Assembly: GCF_016495725.1 (NCBI RefSeq)
Contig: NZ_CP054705.1
Coordinates: 4,216,001 to 4,280,000 of the forward strand
Direction: 5' to 3'
From: Salicibibacter cibarius
Lineage (GTDB): Bacteria > Bacillota > Bacilli > Bacillales > Marinococcaceae
Length of the DNA: 64,000 nt
This document shows positions 48,429 through 56,759 of this stretch, one piece after another. Position 1 is the first letter of the stretch. The number at the start of each line of letters is the position of its first letter. The notes beneath the pieces are model-generated. The model saw only the letters and a program-made list of their open reading frames with translations. It was not told the DNA's origin and made no database searches. The translations under genes and the position numbers were made by a program.

Positions 48429-49889
48429 TTAGGACACTTCACTAACTAAATGACTGATTGCCGTATCCAATTGGCGATCATTTTCATCGTCACGAATCTC
48501 ATCCACAATTGCGCTATGAAGGTGCTGGGCAGTCTCTTCATCAATCTCCCCGCTTTCCTCCAAATCGTCCGTCTCTTGTTGGAAAGCAGCCACCGCTTCT
48601 TCTGTTTGCTCATCAAAATATCCATCGGTTCTGCCCGGATCAAAACCCAATCCCTCTAAAATATGTTGCGCGTTGCCCACTTGATCATTGTTGTCATCAA
48701 ACGTGAGCGTCTCATCTACAGCAAGCGCGGCTGTATAGAAGTAATCCGGTTGGCTTTCCTCAATCGTCGGCTCCACGCCTTCTTCATGAATATTGTTGCC
48801 GTCGGAAGTCAACCATCTCGACATTGATAAATTCATTTCACTGCCATCTTCGAATTGATATCCTTGTTGTACCGTCCCCTTGCCAAACGTTGTATCGCCA
48901 ATAAGGTCATATTCTCCCGCTTCATGCAGAGCAGCTGCCAATATTTCCGAAGCAGAAGCGCTACCTTGATTAATGAGCACCGCCATTGGATAATCTTTTT
49001 CTTCCTCGAGCGTAGAAGGAGTGGCGATCACCTCCCCGTCAGGTTGCTCAATTTGTACGATCGTCTCCCCTTCAGGGAGCAGCAAACTACCAATATCCTG
49101 AACACTGTTCAAGTATCCGCCCGGATTATCGCGAACATCAATGAGCAATCCATCAATGCCCTCAGATTCCAGTGCATTCAATTCATCTTCAAATTCTTGG
49201 GCTGTTTCCGCGGAAAAAGAAATAACTTCGAGTAAACCGATGGTCTCTCCATCCCGGTCAATCGTTCGGCTTTCGACGGTTTCCATCGGGATCGCGTCAC
49301 GCTCCACTTCGACTTCAAATGGATCGGAAGAAGAGGGACGTTCAATTGTCAACGTCACGGAAGTGCCTTTCTCCCCGCGAATGTCCATCACCGCTTCATT
49401 CAAAGATTGGCCTTCCGTTGAATCTCCATCTATCTCCAAAATTTGGTCATCCGGCATTAACCCGGCTTCTTCTGCCGGTGAGCCCTGAATCGGAGAAACA
49501 ATCGTTACATTCTCATTCACCATGTTAACTTCCGCACCGATGCCTTCAAATTCACTGTCCAACGATTCCTCAAACTGACCCGCTGTTTCCTGATCCATAT
49601 AGACGGAATAGGGATCATCCAGTTCGTCTAACATTCCTTCGATTGCACCTTCATATAAGGTGCTTTCGTCAACATCATCGATATATTGTTCCACAATCAA
49701 GTCGTGTGCTTGATGAACTTTTTCCCAACCTTCTTCTGATGAAATTTCACCGTTTTCTTCATCCATTTGCGGAGTACGATTTTGGCTTTGTCCCTCTTCG
49801 CCGATAGAGACTCCCGCGATCACCCCTCCGGATCCGGCTATGATGACCGCACTCGCTAAGATAACGAGCCATTTTCCGCTAACGTTCAT
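48429..49889 (-). CDS. ctpB: Carboxy-terminal processing protease CtpB (S41)
   Basis: A membrane-anchored exported serine protease of 486 residues. Signal anchor: residues 6-30 (WLVILASAVIIAGSGGVIAG). The PDZ domain (about 110-190) has GIGAEVNMVNENVTIVSPIQ, then GSPAEEAGLMPDDQILEIDG. The S41 core has DVRDNPGGYLNSV, the catalytic Ser in NQGSASASEILAAAL and the Lys in DTTFGKGTVQQGYQ. A C-terminal peptidoglycan-binding domain (AQHILEGLGFDPGRTDGYFD) and an acidic tail follow. In B. subtilis it cleaves SpoIVFA to trigger sigma-K activation. The many Asp/Glu residues suit a salty or alkaline exterior. Confidence 0.93.
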   Translation of the reverse strand: MNVSGKWLVILASAVIIAGSGGVIAGVSIGEEGQSQNRTPQMDEENGEISSEEGWEKVHQAHDLIVEQYIDDVDESTLYEGAIEGMLDELDDPYSVYMDQETAGQFEESLDSEFEGIGAEVNMVNENVTIVSPIQGSPAEEAGLMPDDQILEIDGDSTEGQSLNEAVMDIRGEKGTSVTLTIERPSSSDPFEVEVERDAIPMETVESRTIDRDGETIGLLEVISFSAETAQEFEDELNALESEGIDGLLIDVRDNPGGYLNSVQDIGSLLLPEGETIVQIEQPDGEVIATPSTLEEEKDYPMAVLINQGSASASEILAAALHEAGEYDLIGDTTFGKGTVQQGYQFEDGSEMNLSMSRWLTSDGNNIHEEGVEPTIEESQPDYFYTAALAVDETLTFDDNNDQVGNAQHILEGLGFDPGRTDGYFDEQTEEAVAAFQQETDDLEESGEIDEETAQHLHSAIVDEIRDDENDRQLDTAISHLVSEVS

Positions 49890-50046
49890 ATTGTCACCTC
49901 TATCTTAGCTTTTGGAAAGCATGACATACCCATCTATTTCTAAATCTGAAGTATCGCCTGCTTTATTATTTGGTCTTCTTCTTGCCGTTCTCTTTTGCAT
50001 ATGCTATGTTTCTTTCTCCCATTTAAACACATTTTAACGGGCGAAA

Positions 50047-50082
50047 CAAAAAAAATCGAGCGGGAAGCCCATTTCCGCTCGA
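50047..50082 (-). terminator. Terminator of the M23 hydrolase gene
   Basis: Nine-base arms ATCGAGCGG and CCGCTCGAT with an eight-T run on the minus strand, a few bases beyond the stop. Confidence 0.92.
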
Positions 50083-50093
50083 TTATCCTTTGC

Positions 50094-51455
50094 TTATAGA
50101 TAATCCATTGGGTCGACGGTATTAACACCCGATCCGGCCCAACCACCTTCATGTACTTCAAAGTGTAAATGGGGACCTGTCGTGTTTCCTGTATTCCCCA
50201 TGATGCCAATCTGTTCCGAACGGCTGACCGAATCACCTTCGGACACATCGGAAGAAGCCAGATGGGCATACAATGTCGTGATCGTTTGTCCATTAATTTG
50301 ATGCGTAACCATCACCGTATTTCCGTAGCCGCCCATGTAGCCAACGTAACTGACGGTACCTGATTCAGCCGAATTAACTGGAACACCTGAGCCGCCAATA
50401 TCAATGCCATTGTGCATTCGACCCCATCGCGGCCCATACTCTGAAGTCAACGGGCCCGATGCCGGCCTCGCCAACGTGCCGCCTCCGCCTCCATCGGAGC
50501 CGGAATCGCTGACACTTGCGGTTGACGGTGACGAAGAAGATCCGTCGCTGTTTACGTTGCTTCCCTCGGATTCATTCGACTCATTCGATTCATTTTCCTC
50601 ATTGTTTCCGGAATCATCGGATTCCTCAGCTTCTTGCTCTTCTCTTTCCCGTTCTCTTTCCCTCTCTCGCTCCCGCTCTTCTTCACGTTCGATTTCATTC
50701 TGTTTGGCAGTTTCTTGCTGTTGCAGGATTTCTTCTTCGTTTTCGATTTCTTCCAGGTCATCAAGCAACTGACGCTGCTCTTCATCAAGCCCGTCCATCA
50801 CAACTTCTTTGTCCTCTATTTGCTCGTCCAAGTTCGCTTGCAAAGTTTCCAATTCTGCAAGATTAGATTCCAAGGTTGCCAGATTTTCTTCAACTGCTTC
50901 TTTGTTTTCTTCAAGTTGTTCATGATCGGCAATATGTTCGTCAAGTATTGCCTGATCTTGCCCTGCAATCGTTGAGAGGGTGCGGATTCGATCCAGAAAG
51001 TCCCCAAAACTTTGCGCCCCCAATAAAACTTCTATGTATTCAACTGTTCCGTTGCCATTTTGATAGAGGGTCACAGCTCGTTCCTTCAACACTTCATCCC
51101 GTTTCTCGATACGTTCTTCAATCTCAGTGATATCGTTCTGTAACCGCCCGTTTTCGTCTTCGACTTCAGCCATTTCCGCTTCTTTGTCTCCGATTTCTTC
51201 AACAGTGGCGGACATTTCTTCATCCATTTCACGAATCTCTTCTTCGATTTCTGCCAACTCTTCCTCTACGCCCTCTAAATCCTCTTCCGCCTCTTCGCCA
51301 TCATTTTCCGCCTCTTGTTGGGATTCACGTATGTCATCCAATTCGTTTTCCAACTCACTGACGGATTCAGCTTGTCCAATATAGCTTGTTTGCAACCAAC
51401 CGGATAATCCAACCAGAAAAGCGGTGCCGAGCATTAATGTTTTTTTTCCTTTCAT
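50094..51455 (-). CDS. Coiled-coil M23 murein hydrolase (EnvC/CwlO-position FtsEX effector)
   Basis: A secreted protein of 453 residues. The signal peptide is residues 1-29 (LMLGTAFLVGLSGWLQTSYI, then GQAES). Long acidic coiled coils (30-240) follow, then a run of alternating Glu/Arg (about 255-275) and a Ser/Asn/Glu linker. The M23 LytM domain (about 335-453) has MHNGIDIGGSGVPVNSAESG, TLYAHLASSD and TGPHLHFEVHEGGW; the zinc and catalytic residues are present. Gene order ctpB-this-ftsX-ftsE suggests that FtsEX activates it. B. subtilis uses the NlpC/P60 enzyme CwlO for that job, while EnvC and PcsB have the same coiled-coil plus hydrolase layout. Confidence 0.88.
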   Translation of the reverse strand: MKGKKTLMLGTAFLVGLSGWLQTSYIGQAESVSELENELDDIRESQQEAENDGEEAEEDLEGVEEELAEIEEEIREMDEEMSATVEEIGDKEAEMAEVEDENGRLQNDITEIEERIEKRDEVLKERAVTLYQNGNGTVEYIEVLLGAQSFGDFLDRIRTLSTIAGQDQAILDEHIADHEQLEENKEAVEENLATLESNLAELETLQANLDEQIEDKEVVMDGLDEEQRQLLDDLEEIENEEEILQQQETAKQNEIEREEEREREREREREREEQEAEESDDSGNNEENESNESNESEGSNVNSDGSSSSPSTASVSDSGSDGGGGGTLARPASGPLTSEYGPRWGRMHNGIDIGGSGVPVNSAESGTVSYVGYMGGYGNTVMVTHQINGQTITTLYAHLASSDVSEGDSVSRSEQIGIMGNTGNTTGPHLHFEVHEGGWAGSGVNTVDPMDYL

Positions 51456-51474
51456 TTACCAATCACCCCCATCG

Positions 51475-52362
51475 CTATACTTTCAAAAATTTACGTACAG
51501 ACATTTGACTTCCCAACATACCAACGACAACGCTAATGCCAAACAATACCAGCGCCACTTGCCAAACCATCGGAAAGGGCTCAACCATCGTAATAAAAGG
51601 CAACTGAGCATCAAAAAAATCATGGAGATAAACATAACCGGCCATAAGTGTTACAACCGGGACAAAAGCTCCGATCACACCGATGAGCAACCCTTCGATA
51701 AAAAAGGGAATACGCACGAATCTGTTCGTCGCTCCTACAAGTTTCATAATTTCAATCTCGTCTTTGCGCGAGATAATTGTAAGTTTAATCGTGTTTGATA
51801 TCAGGAATATAGAAGTAAACAACAAACCGATAATCAAAGCCGCACCGATTACACGCACATAATTTGTGATCGTAAACAATTGCGTAAGAATCGATTCTCC
51901 ATACTCAACCGTTTCCACTTCAACATATTCATCGACGGCGGTTGCGACAGCTTCCGTTAGTTCCGGTTCGGTCGTCTCGATAACGAGCGCATCATTCAAG
52001 GGATTCTCATCTCGGATGCTTTCATAGACAGCGCCTTCGGATCCGAGACTGTCGATAAATTGATCCAACCCTTCATCCCTGTCAAGGTACGAAACGTCTT
52101 CTACCGCGTTAGCGCTTGCAATGTCTTCCATCACTTCCGCCTGTGCATCCGCTTCAGTATCCATTTCCAGAAAAGCACGGATTTCAACTTCGTTTTCGAC
52201 ATCGGATGCCAGGCTGTTCATATTTAAAATCAGCAAGGAAAACGCGCCGACGACAAGCAGCATAATCGTCACGGCACTAATGGAGGCAAAGCTCATCCAC
52301 CCGTTTCTGCTAATATTTTTAAACCCTTCTCTTACGTGCCGCACAAAGGCGCTACGCTTCAT
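51475..52362 (-). CDS. ftsX: Cell-division ABC transporter permease FtsX
   Basis: A membrane protein of 295 residues, partner of FtsE. Four transmembrane helices: ISAVTIMLLVVGAFSLLIL (about 30-50), VIGAALIIGLLFTSIFLIS (about 170-195), LIGVIGAFVPVVTLMAGYVY (about 225-245) and VWQVALVLFGISVVVGMLG (about 265-285). A large acidic extracellular loop lies between the first two, which in FtsX binds the hydrolase. Start ATG 52362 overlaps the ftsE end by eleven bases; the longer frame to 52416 lies inside ftsE. Confidence 0.95.
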   Translation of the reverse strand: MKRSAFVRHVREGFKNISRNGWMSFASISAVTIMLLVVGAFSLLILNMNSLASDVENEVEIRAFLEMDTEADAQAEVMEDIASANAVEDVSYLDRDEGLDQFIDSLGSEGAVYESIRDENPLNDALVIETTEPELTEAVATAVDEYVEVETVEYGESILTQLFTITNYVRVIGAALIIGLLFTSIFLISNTIKLTIISRKDEIEIMKLVGATNRFVRIPFFIEGLLIGVIGAFVPVVTLMAGYVYLHDFFDAQLPFITMVEPFPMVWQVALVLFGISVVVGMLGSQMSVRKFLKV

Positions 52363-53046
52363 AGCTGTACGCACCCCGCATTTCATCCCGCACAACGTTG
52401 CCATTATCAATGGCAATCACTCGTTTTTTTAAATTGTTGACGATGTGGCTGTTATGCGTAGCCATCACAACAGTTGTGCCTCGATAGTTAATATCTTCTA
52501 AAGTGCCCATAATGCTCCATGCTGTTTCCGGATCCAGATTGCCGGTCGGCTCATCTGCAATCAAGATCGCCGGCTTGTTTGCCATCGCCCGTGCAATGGC
52601 CACTCGCTGTTGTTCACCACCGGATAGCTCACGCGGTCTATAGCGGGCTTTATCTTTTAATTTAACAAGCTCCAATACCTCCATTACACGCGGTTTAATA
52701 CGATCCTTGGGCTCTCCGATAACCTCAAGAGCAAAAGCAATATTTTCAAATACGGACAAGTTGGGGAAAAGTTTAAAATCTTGAAAAACAACCCCAATCT
52801 TGCGCCGCAAATATGGAATTTGTTTTTTCTGAGATCACCAAGGTTGGTCCCATTCACATGAACGACACCTGCTGTCGGCTTAATCTCACGAATGATTAAC
52901 TTAATGATCGTCGACTTTCCGGCACCGCTTGGCCCGACAACATAAACAAATTCCTCTTTCCCAATGTGTATGTCAATGTTGTTTAACGCTTGGATTCCAT
53001 TTTGATAGGTTTTTTTCACCCTTTGCATATTGATCAAATCTCTCAC
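52352..53046 (-). pseudogene. ftsE: ftsE, cell-division ABC ATPase, interrupted by a -1 frame change
   Basis: The first part (53046 to about 52824) has NGIQALNNIDIHIGKEEFVY and the Walker A VVGPSGAGKSTIIKLI. The rest continues in the -1 frame to 52352: LRRKIGVVFQDFKLFPNL, signature [20 protein letters not shown], Walker [17 protein letters not shown] and ATHNSHIVNNL. Joined, the protein would be about 231 residues, the usual FtsE size, with all motifs intact. The break falls on a run of six A (minus strand, 52828-52823) read as AGA AAA AAC, a classical A AAA AAC slippery heptamer. One more A, or a ribosomal -1 slip, restores the frame. The unslipped product ends about 46 residues later at 52684. 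A homopolymer sequencing error is the simplest explanation; a real mutation or programmed frameshift cannot be excluded. Confidence 0.9.
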
Positions 53047-53502
53047 ACCTACAAATCACCTTATTCTGAGGATTTGTGGCAAATATCCACATCCTTAGTC
53101 ATATTATATCATCTTTATACCTTTGTAAAAGGTATCTATATTACAGTTTATTTTCAAATGAATTACATATCATTAACTACAAATAGGTCTAATATCACAA
53201 TTGTTGCTACGGTATTTACTACCCTAGTGCAGAAGAGTTGAATTAAATGATCACACCGCTGCCGACCACACGTGAGACTGTTTGTTGATGACCGAAAGAC
53301 TTCCGGCTTTCGGAGTGACGGCGTCAAAAGTCGTCTTTGATAATCGAACGGCTTTCGCTTACCGGCGTTAATTAATCAAAATCTTTTGAAATATTTAATT
53401 AGGGAACCAAAGCGATTGTACTGGATGAATTGACCTTCGTACATCGGCCATAGAGTGCCAATAGGTCGGAACAAATCAATCCTGATTGGTGTGATCAAAA
53501 GA

Positions 53503-53536
53503 TTCAGCCACCCTGCACTAGTGCAAGATGGCTGAA
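53503..53536. repeat. Nested palindromic repeat centred on TGCACTAGTGCA, copy 1
   Basis: Outer arms TTCAGCCA and TGGCTGAA, inner perfect palindrome TGCACTAGTGCA, three-base spacers. Degenerate copies lie at 62208-62236 and 62645-62673. Confidence 0.75.
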
Positions 53537-53605
53537 TTACCCAATCATGGAGACAGTCGGAAGAGGTTCGGTCGGCAACGCTTCTGGCTCCCTAACGGAC
53601 AATTT

Positions 53606-53880
53606 ACCGCGTCATGGTGACCGAAAAAGCGGTCGGTTCTCGTGTTCGGTCGCCATAACCGTTTTATGACGACCGTAATGGCCTGAATCGAAAGCGTTCG
53701 GGCGTCATAGCCGCTTCATGGTGACCGAAAAGGCTTGTATCAAAGATATTCGGTCGGCATGGTTGCCTCATGGCGCCCGAACGAGCGATTGGCTTTTGTC
53801 TTCGGTCGCCATGAACTGTTTCATGGCGACCGGGGAGCCTGCTTCGCAAGAAACCATTCGGTCGTTGACGATAGCCTTTG
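53606..53880. repeat. 52-bp tandem hairpin array G
   Basis: ATGG/ATGA cores start at 53614, 53666, 53718, 53770 and 53823 (52, 52, 52, 53 bp). One unit is a perfect hairpin, CGGTCGCCATGAA-ctgt-TTCATGGCGACCG (53803-53832). Another (53647-53675) has CATAA paired with TTATG. The 1254-bp gap 53047-54300 between ftsE and cccB otherwise holds the 53503 palindrome and degenerate repeats; I see no gene in it. Confidence 0.87.
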
Positions 53881-54250
53881 ATACCTTAACTCGGGCTGTG
53901 GCGGTTTAATCCAATCGACCACTAACCCCAGTTTGAAGCCCTAATCCTGTCTTCCGATCGTCGGTGTGACCGCTTATTTTCGACAGGCTGCACTAGTTTT
54001 TCGTCAATTCGGCGGAAAATGTAACGCAAGTCTATTTTTATGAATGTTTAAATAAAAAAAGAAAAAGGTTGTACTAAAGTACATGAAGCAACCACCCATG
54101 GTGACCGAAATCGACTCCGGATACCGCTTTCGTGCTCCGTAAATCCACTCATGCGGTCGATAATGGGTGTGGCGATCGTCGCAACGAAACACCAGCGCCG
54201 GGACACTTATATCTTTTTCGATATCATCCGTCCCGATATTAGTTAGGCGC

Positions 54251-54282
54251 AAAAAACGCCCTGCCATCATCGGCAGGACGTT
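54251..54282 (-). terminator. Terminator of cccB
   Basis: Arms AACGCCCTGCC and GGCAGGACGTT (one mismatch) with six T on the minus strand, directly after the cccB stop. Confidence 0.88.
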
Positions 54283-54300
54283 TGTTATCTTTATTGAACC

Positions 54301-54672
54301 TTAACCTTCTTCTTCTACGTATTGCGCAACGGCGTCAGCATCTTCACCGGAAACAAGGTTCTCCGGCATGGCACCAGGGCCTTCTTCAATTGCATCGTGA
54401 ACTTCGTCAGCGCTATACCCGTCAAGCGCCGGGCCTGTACCGCCTTCCATGTCCCCGCCGTGGCAACTCATACAATTCTCTTCGTATAGATCCATGCCTT
54501 CACCGGCATCAACGGTTTCGCCATTGTCTTCTTCTTCTTCTTCGGCTCCGTTATCGCCGCCGCCATTTCCACCATTGTTATCACCGACAGGCTCTTGTTC
54601 TTCACCTGCTTGGCCATTACAGCCGCCGATGATAAAAATCGCCGTGCCTAATACTAACATTGCTTTTTTCAT
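54301..54672 (-). CDS. cccB: Lipoprotein cytochrome c-551
   Basis: 123 residues. Signal peptide with lipobox (VLGTAIFIIGGCNG, Cys about residue 18), then a very acidic Gly/Asn/Glu linker (19-60). The mono-haem domain has CMSCHGGDMEGGTGPAL (CxxCH) and an axial Met in GPGAMPENLVSGEDADAVAQ. It carries electrons on the outer face of the membrane to a cytochrome oxidase. Start ATG 54672 follows GAGGAGG. In B. subtilis cccB also lies beside ftsE. Confidence 0.95.
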   Translation of the reverse strand: MKKAMLVLGTAIFIIGGCNGQAGEEQEPVGDNNGGNGGGDNGAEEEEEDNGETVDAGEGMDLYEENCMSCHGGDMEGGTGPALDGYSADEVHDAIEEGPGAMPENLVSGEDADAVAQYVEEEG

Positions 54673-54734
54673 GTGAACCTCCTCCATTTCATGCTTTAAC
54701 GCGTAAAGATAACGCCCCATTTATTATACACGAT

Positions 54735-55604
54735 TTAGTCCATTTTAAAACCACGCCCCAATACTTCTGTCGCGTTGGAAACAACAATAAACGCGTCGCG
54801 GTCAATGGTTTGCACGACTTGCCGCAACAAAGGAATTTCGTTGCGATTCACAACACACATCAGTACCGGCCGATCGTCTTCCGTGTACCCTCCATAGGCC
54901 TGAAGCTTGGTGACGCCACGGTCGACATCATTTAAAATGGCTTCTTTTATCTTCCCCTGTTCTTCCGCAATTATGAAAGCAATTTTATCATAACCAAAAC
55001 CGGTTTGTACTATGTCAATGGTTTTACCGGTAATAAAAAGCCCAATGAGTGCGAACAAAGCAAATTCGACACTAAACGCAATTGCGGCCATGGCAACGAT
55101 TAGTCCATCCATAATAAATACGCCGGCACCAAGCGAAACACCAGTATATTTATGGATAATCTGAGCCGCCAAGTCGGTCCCGCCTGTGGATGCACCTGTA
55201 CGAAAAACAAGGCCTAGCCCTGTCCCGACACCAACACCGCCAAATATTGCAGCCAGGAGGGGCTCTGCCGTTAAAGGAGGCCAATGTTGTGTCAAAAAAA
55301 CGACAAATGGGAGGAACAACGTTCCCACCAATGTCATTCCCCCGTATCGAAATCCGCCGAGCAAGAGCATTCCCAATAGAAATAGGGGGATATTAAGAGC
55401 GTATAGGGTAAGGTGCGGGGCGAAACCGAATACTTGATACATAATGGTGGCAAAGCCACTTAGTCCGCCCGAGGCGATCGCATTCGGCAGCAAAAACAAA
55501 TTAAATGCGAATGCCACAATCGCCGAACCACTCAAAACGAGCAACACATTTATAAGCAATCGTGCCGAATCTTGTGTCGGCGCACGCCGCTTTTTCCGCC
55601 TCAT
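54735..55604 (-). CDS. yvjA: YitT/DUF2179-family membrane protein (YvjA)
   Basis: 289 residues. About five transmembrane segments in residues 15-205 (LLINVLLVLSGSAIVAFAFN, LFLLPNAIASGGLSGFATIM, GTGLGLVFRTGASTGGTDLA) and a cytosolic C-terminal DUF2179 domain (YDKIAFIIAEEQGKIKEAIL, VLMCVVNRNEIPLLRQVVQT). Proposed anion or nucleotide transporter/sensor family; actual function unknown. Between prfB and cccB as in B. subtilis. Confidence 0.9.
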   Translation of the reverse strand: MRRKKRRAPTQDSARLLINVLLVLSGSAIVAFAFNLFLLPNAIASGGLSGFATIMYQVFGFAPHLTLYALNIPLFLLGMLLLGGFRYGGMTLVGTLFLPFVVFLTQHWPPLTAEPLLAAIFGGVGVGTGLGLVFRTGASTGGTDLAAQIIHKYTGVSLGAGVFIMDGLIVAMAAIAFSVEFALFALIGLFITGKTIDIVQTGFGYDKIAFIIAEEQGKIKEAILNDVDRGVTKLQAYGGYTEDDRPVLMCVVNRNEIPLLRQVVQTIDRDAFIVVSNATEVLGRGFKMD

Positions 55605-55622
55605 CCAAACACTCCATTCCCC

Positions 55623-56724
55623 TTACGTTATCCTTGAGCGCAAGTATGCGTCAATGAAAACATCGATAGCACCATCCATGACAGCCTCCGTATTCCCGAC
55701 TTCATGATTGGTACGATGGTCCTTCACCATATTGTAAGGGTGGAAAACGTAAGATCGAATCTGGCTCCCCCACCCGATCTCACTTTGCTCGCCGCGCATT
55801 TCGTCCAATTCTTGCTGTTGCCGTTCAAGTTCCTGTTGATAAAGACGGGCTTTCAACATTTTCATCGCATGTTCTCGATTTTTAATTTGTGAACGCTCAT
55901 TTTGGCATTGCACAACCGTGTTCGTTGGAATATGGGTGATCCTTACGGCAGAATCCGTCGTGTTAACGTGCTGACCGCCGGCACCGCTTGCACGGTACGT
56001 GTCAATTTTCAAGTCTTCGGTTGCCACTTCAATATTGACGTCTTCATCCATTTCCGGCATCACTTCACAGGAAGCAAAAGACGTATGACGCCGACCCGAG
56101 GAATCAAAAGGGGAAATGCGCACTAATCGATGCACCCCTTTTTCCGCTTTTAAATGGCCATAGGCATCTTGTCCTTTGATCAGCAACGTGACACTTTTCA
56201 AGCCTGCTTCGTCCCCCGGCAAATAGTCGAGCGTCTCCACTTTAAATTTACGTTTTTCAGCCCAACGGGTATACATGCGAAGGAGCATTTGTGCCCAATC
56301 CTGCGATTCCGTCCCGCCGGCCCCAGGGTGTATCTCAAGGATCGCATCTTTTTCGTCATGGGGATCCGACAACAACATTTTCAACTCAAACTGATTAATT
56401 TGCTCTGAAAGCGACCGTATACCCTGTTCCAGATCCGCTCGCAATTCATCATCGTCTTCCTCTTGCAACAGCTCCCTGGTTACGTTTAAATTTTCCAGTT
56501 CTTCTTCCAACTCGCGAAACGTGTGAGCAGTTTCCTTTAGTGAATTGGTCTCATCAATCACTTCTTTGGAGGCATCCGGATTGTCCCAAAAACCGGGAAC
56601 CGTCATTTCTTCTTCCAGCTCTTTAATCCTGTTTTCTTTTGCTTCCAGGTCAAAGAGACCCCCTAAATTCCGCGAGACGATTCGCCATTGTCGTTAATTC
56701 CGTTTTTATTTCGGCACTATCCAT
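55623..56724 (-). CDS. prfB: Peptide chain release factor 2, with programmed +1 frameshift
   Basis: RF2 terminates at UGA and UAA. Translation starts at ATG 56724. After 24 codons (ending RLAEFRGSL) it meets TGA at 56652-56650 in the context AGGGGG-TCT-CTT-TGA-C. Slipping one base forward reads GACCTGGAAGCA and continues to 55623, giving 366 residues. The internal AGGGGG is the usual stimulatory Shine-Dalgarno. Motifs are [16 protein letters not shown] (SPF codon recognition) and [17 protein letters not shown] (GGQ). The frameshift gives autoregulation: low RF2 raises RF2. Confidence 0.97.
56650..56666 (-). promoter_or_regulatory. prfB +1 recoding site
   Basis: Minus strand AGGGGGTCTCTTTGA: internal Shine-Dalgarno, slippery CTT and the in-frame TGA stop, a spacing that matches the conserved RF2 frameshift signal. 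Confidence 0.93.
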
Positions 56725-56759
56725 TCTCTCACCCTCTTCTCCTAGATATGCGCGAGCCT

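Noticed and set aside
53664-53909. Two overlapping 60-codon frames
   Set aside because: They only read through the 52-bp hairpin units and have no ribosome sites.
54004-54270. 88-codon leftward frame before the cccB terminator region
   Set aside because: Low complexity, no ribosome site, lies downstream of the cccB terminator in repeat-derived sequence.
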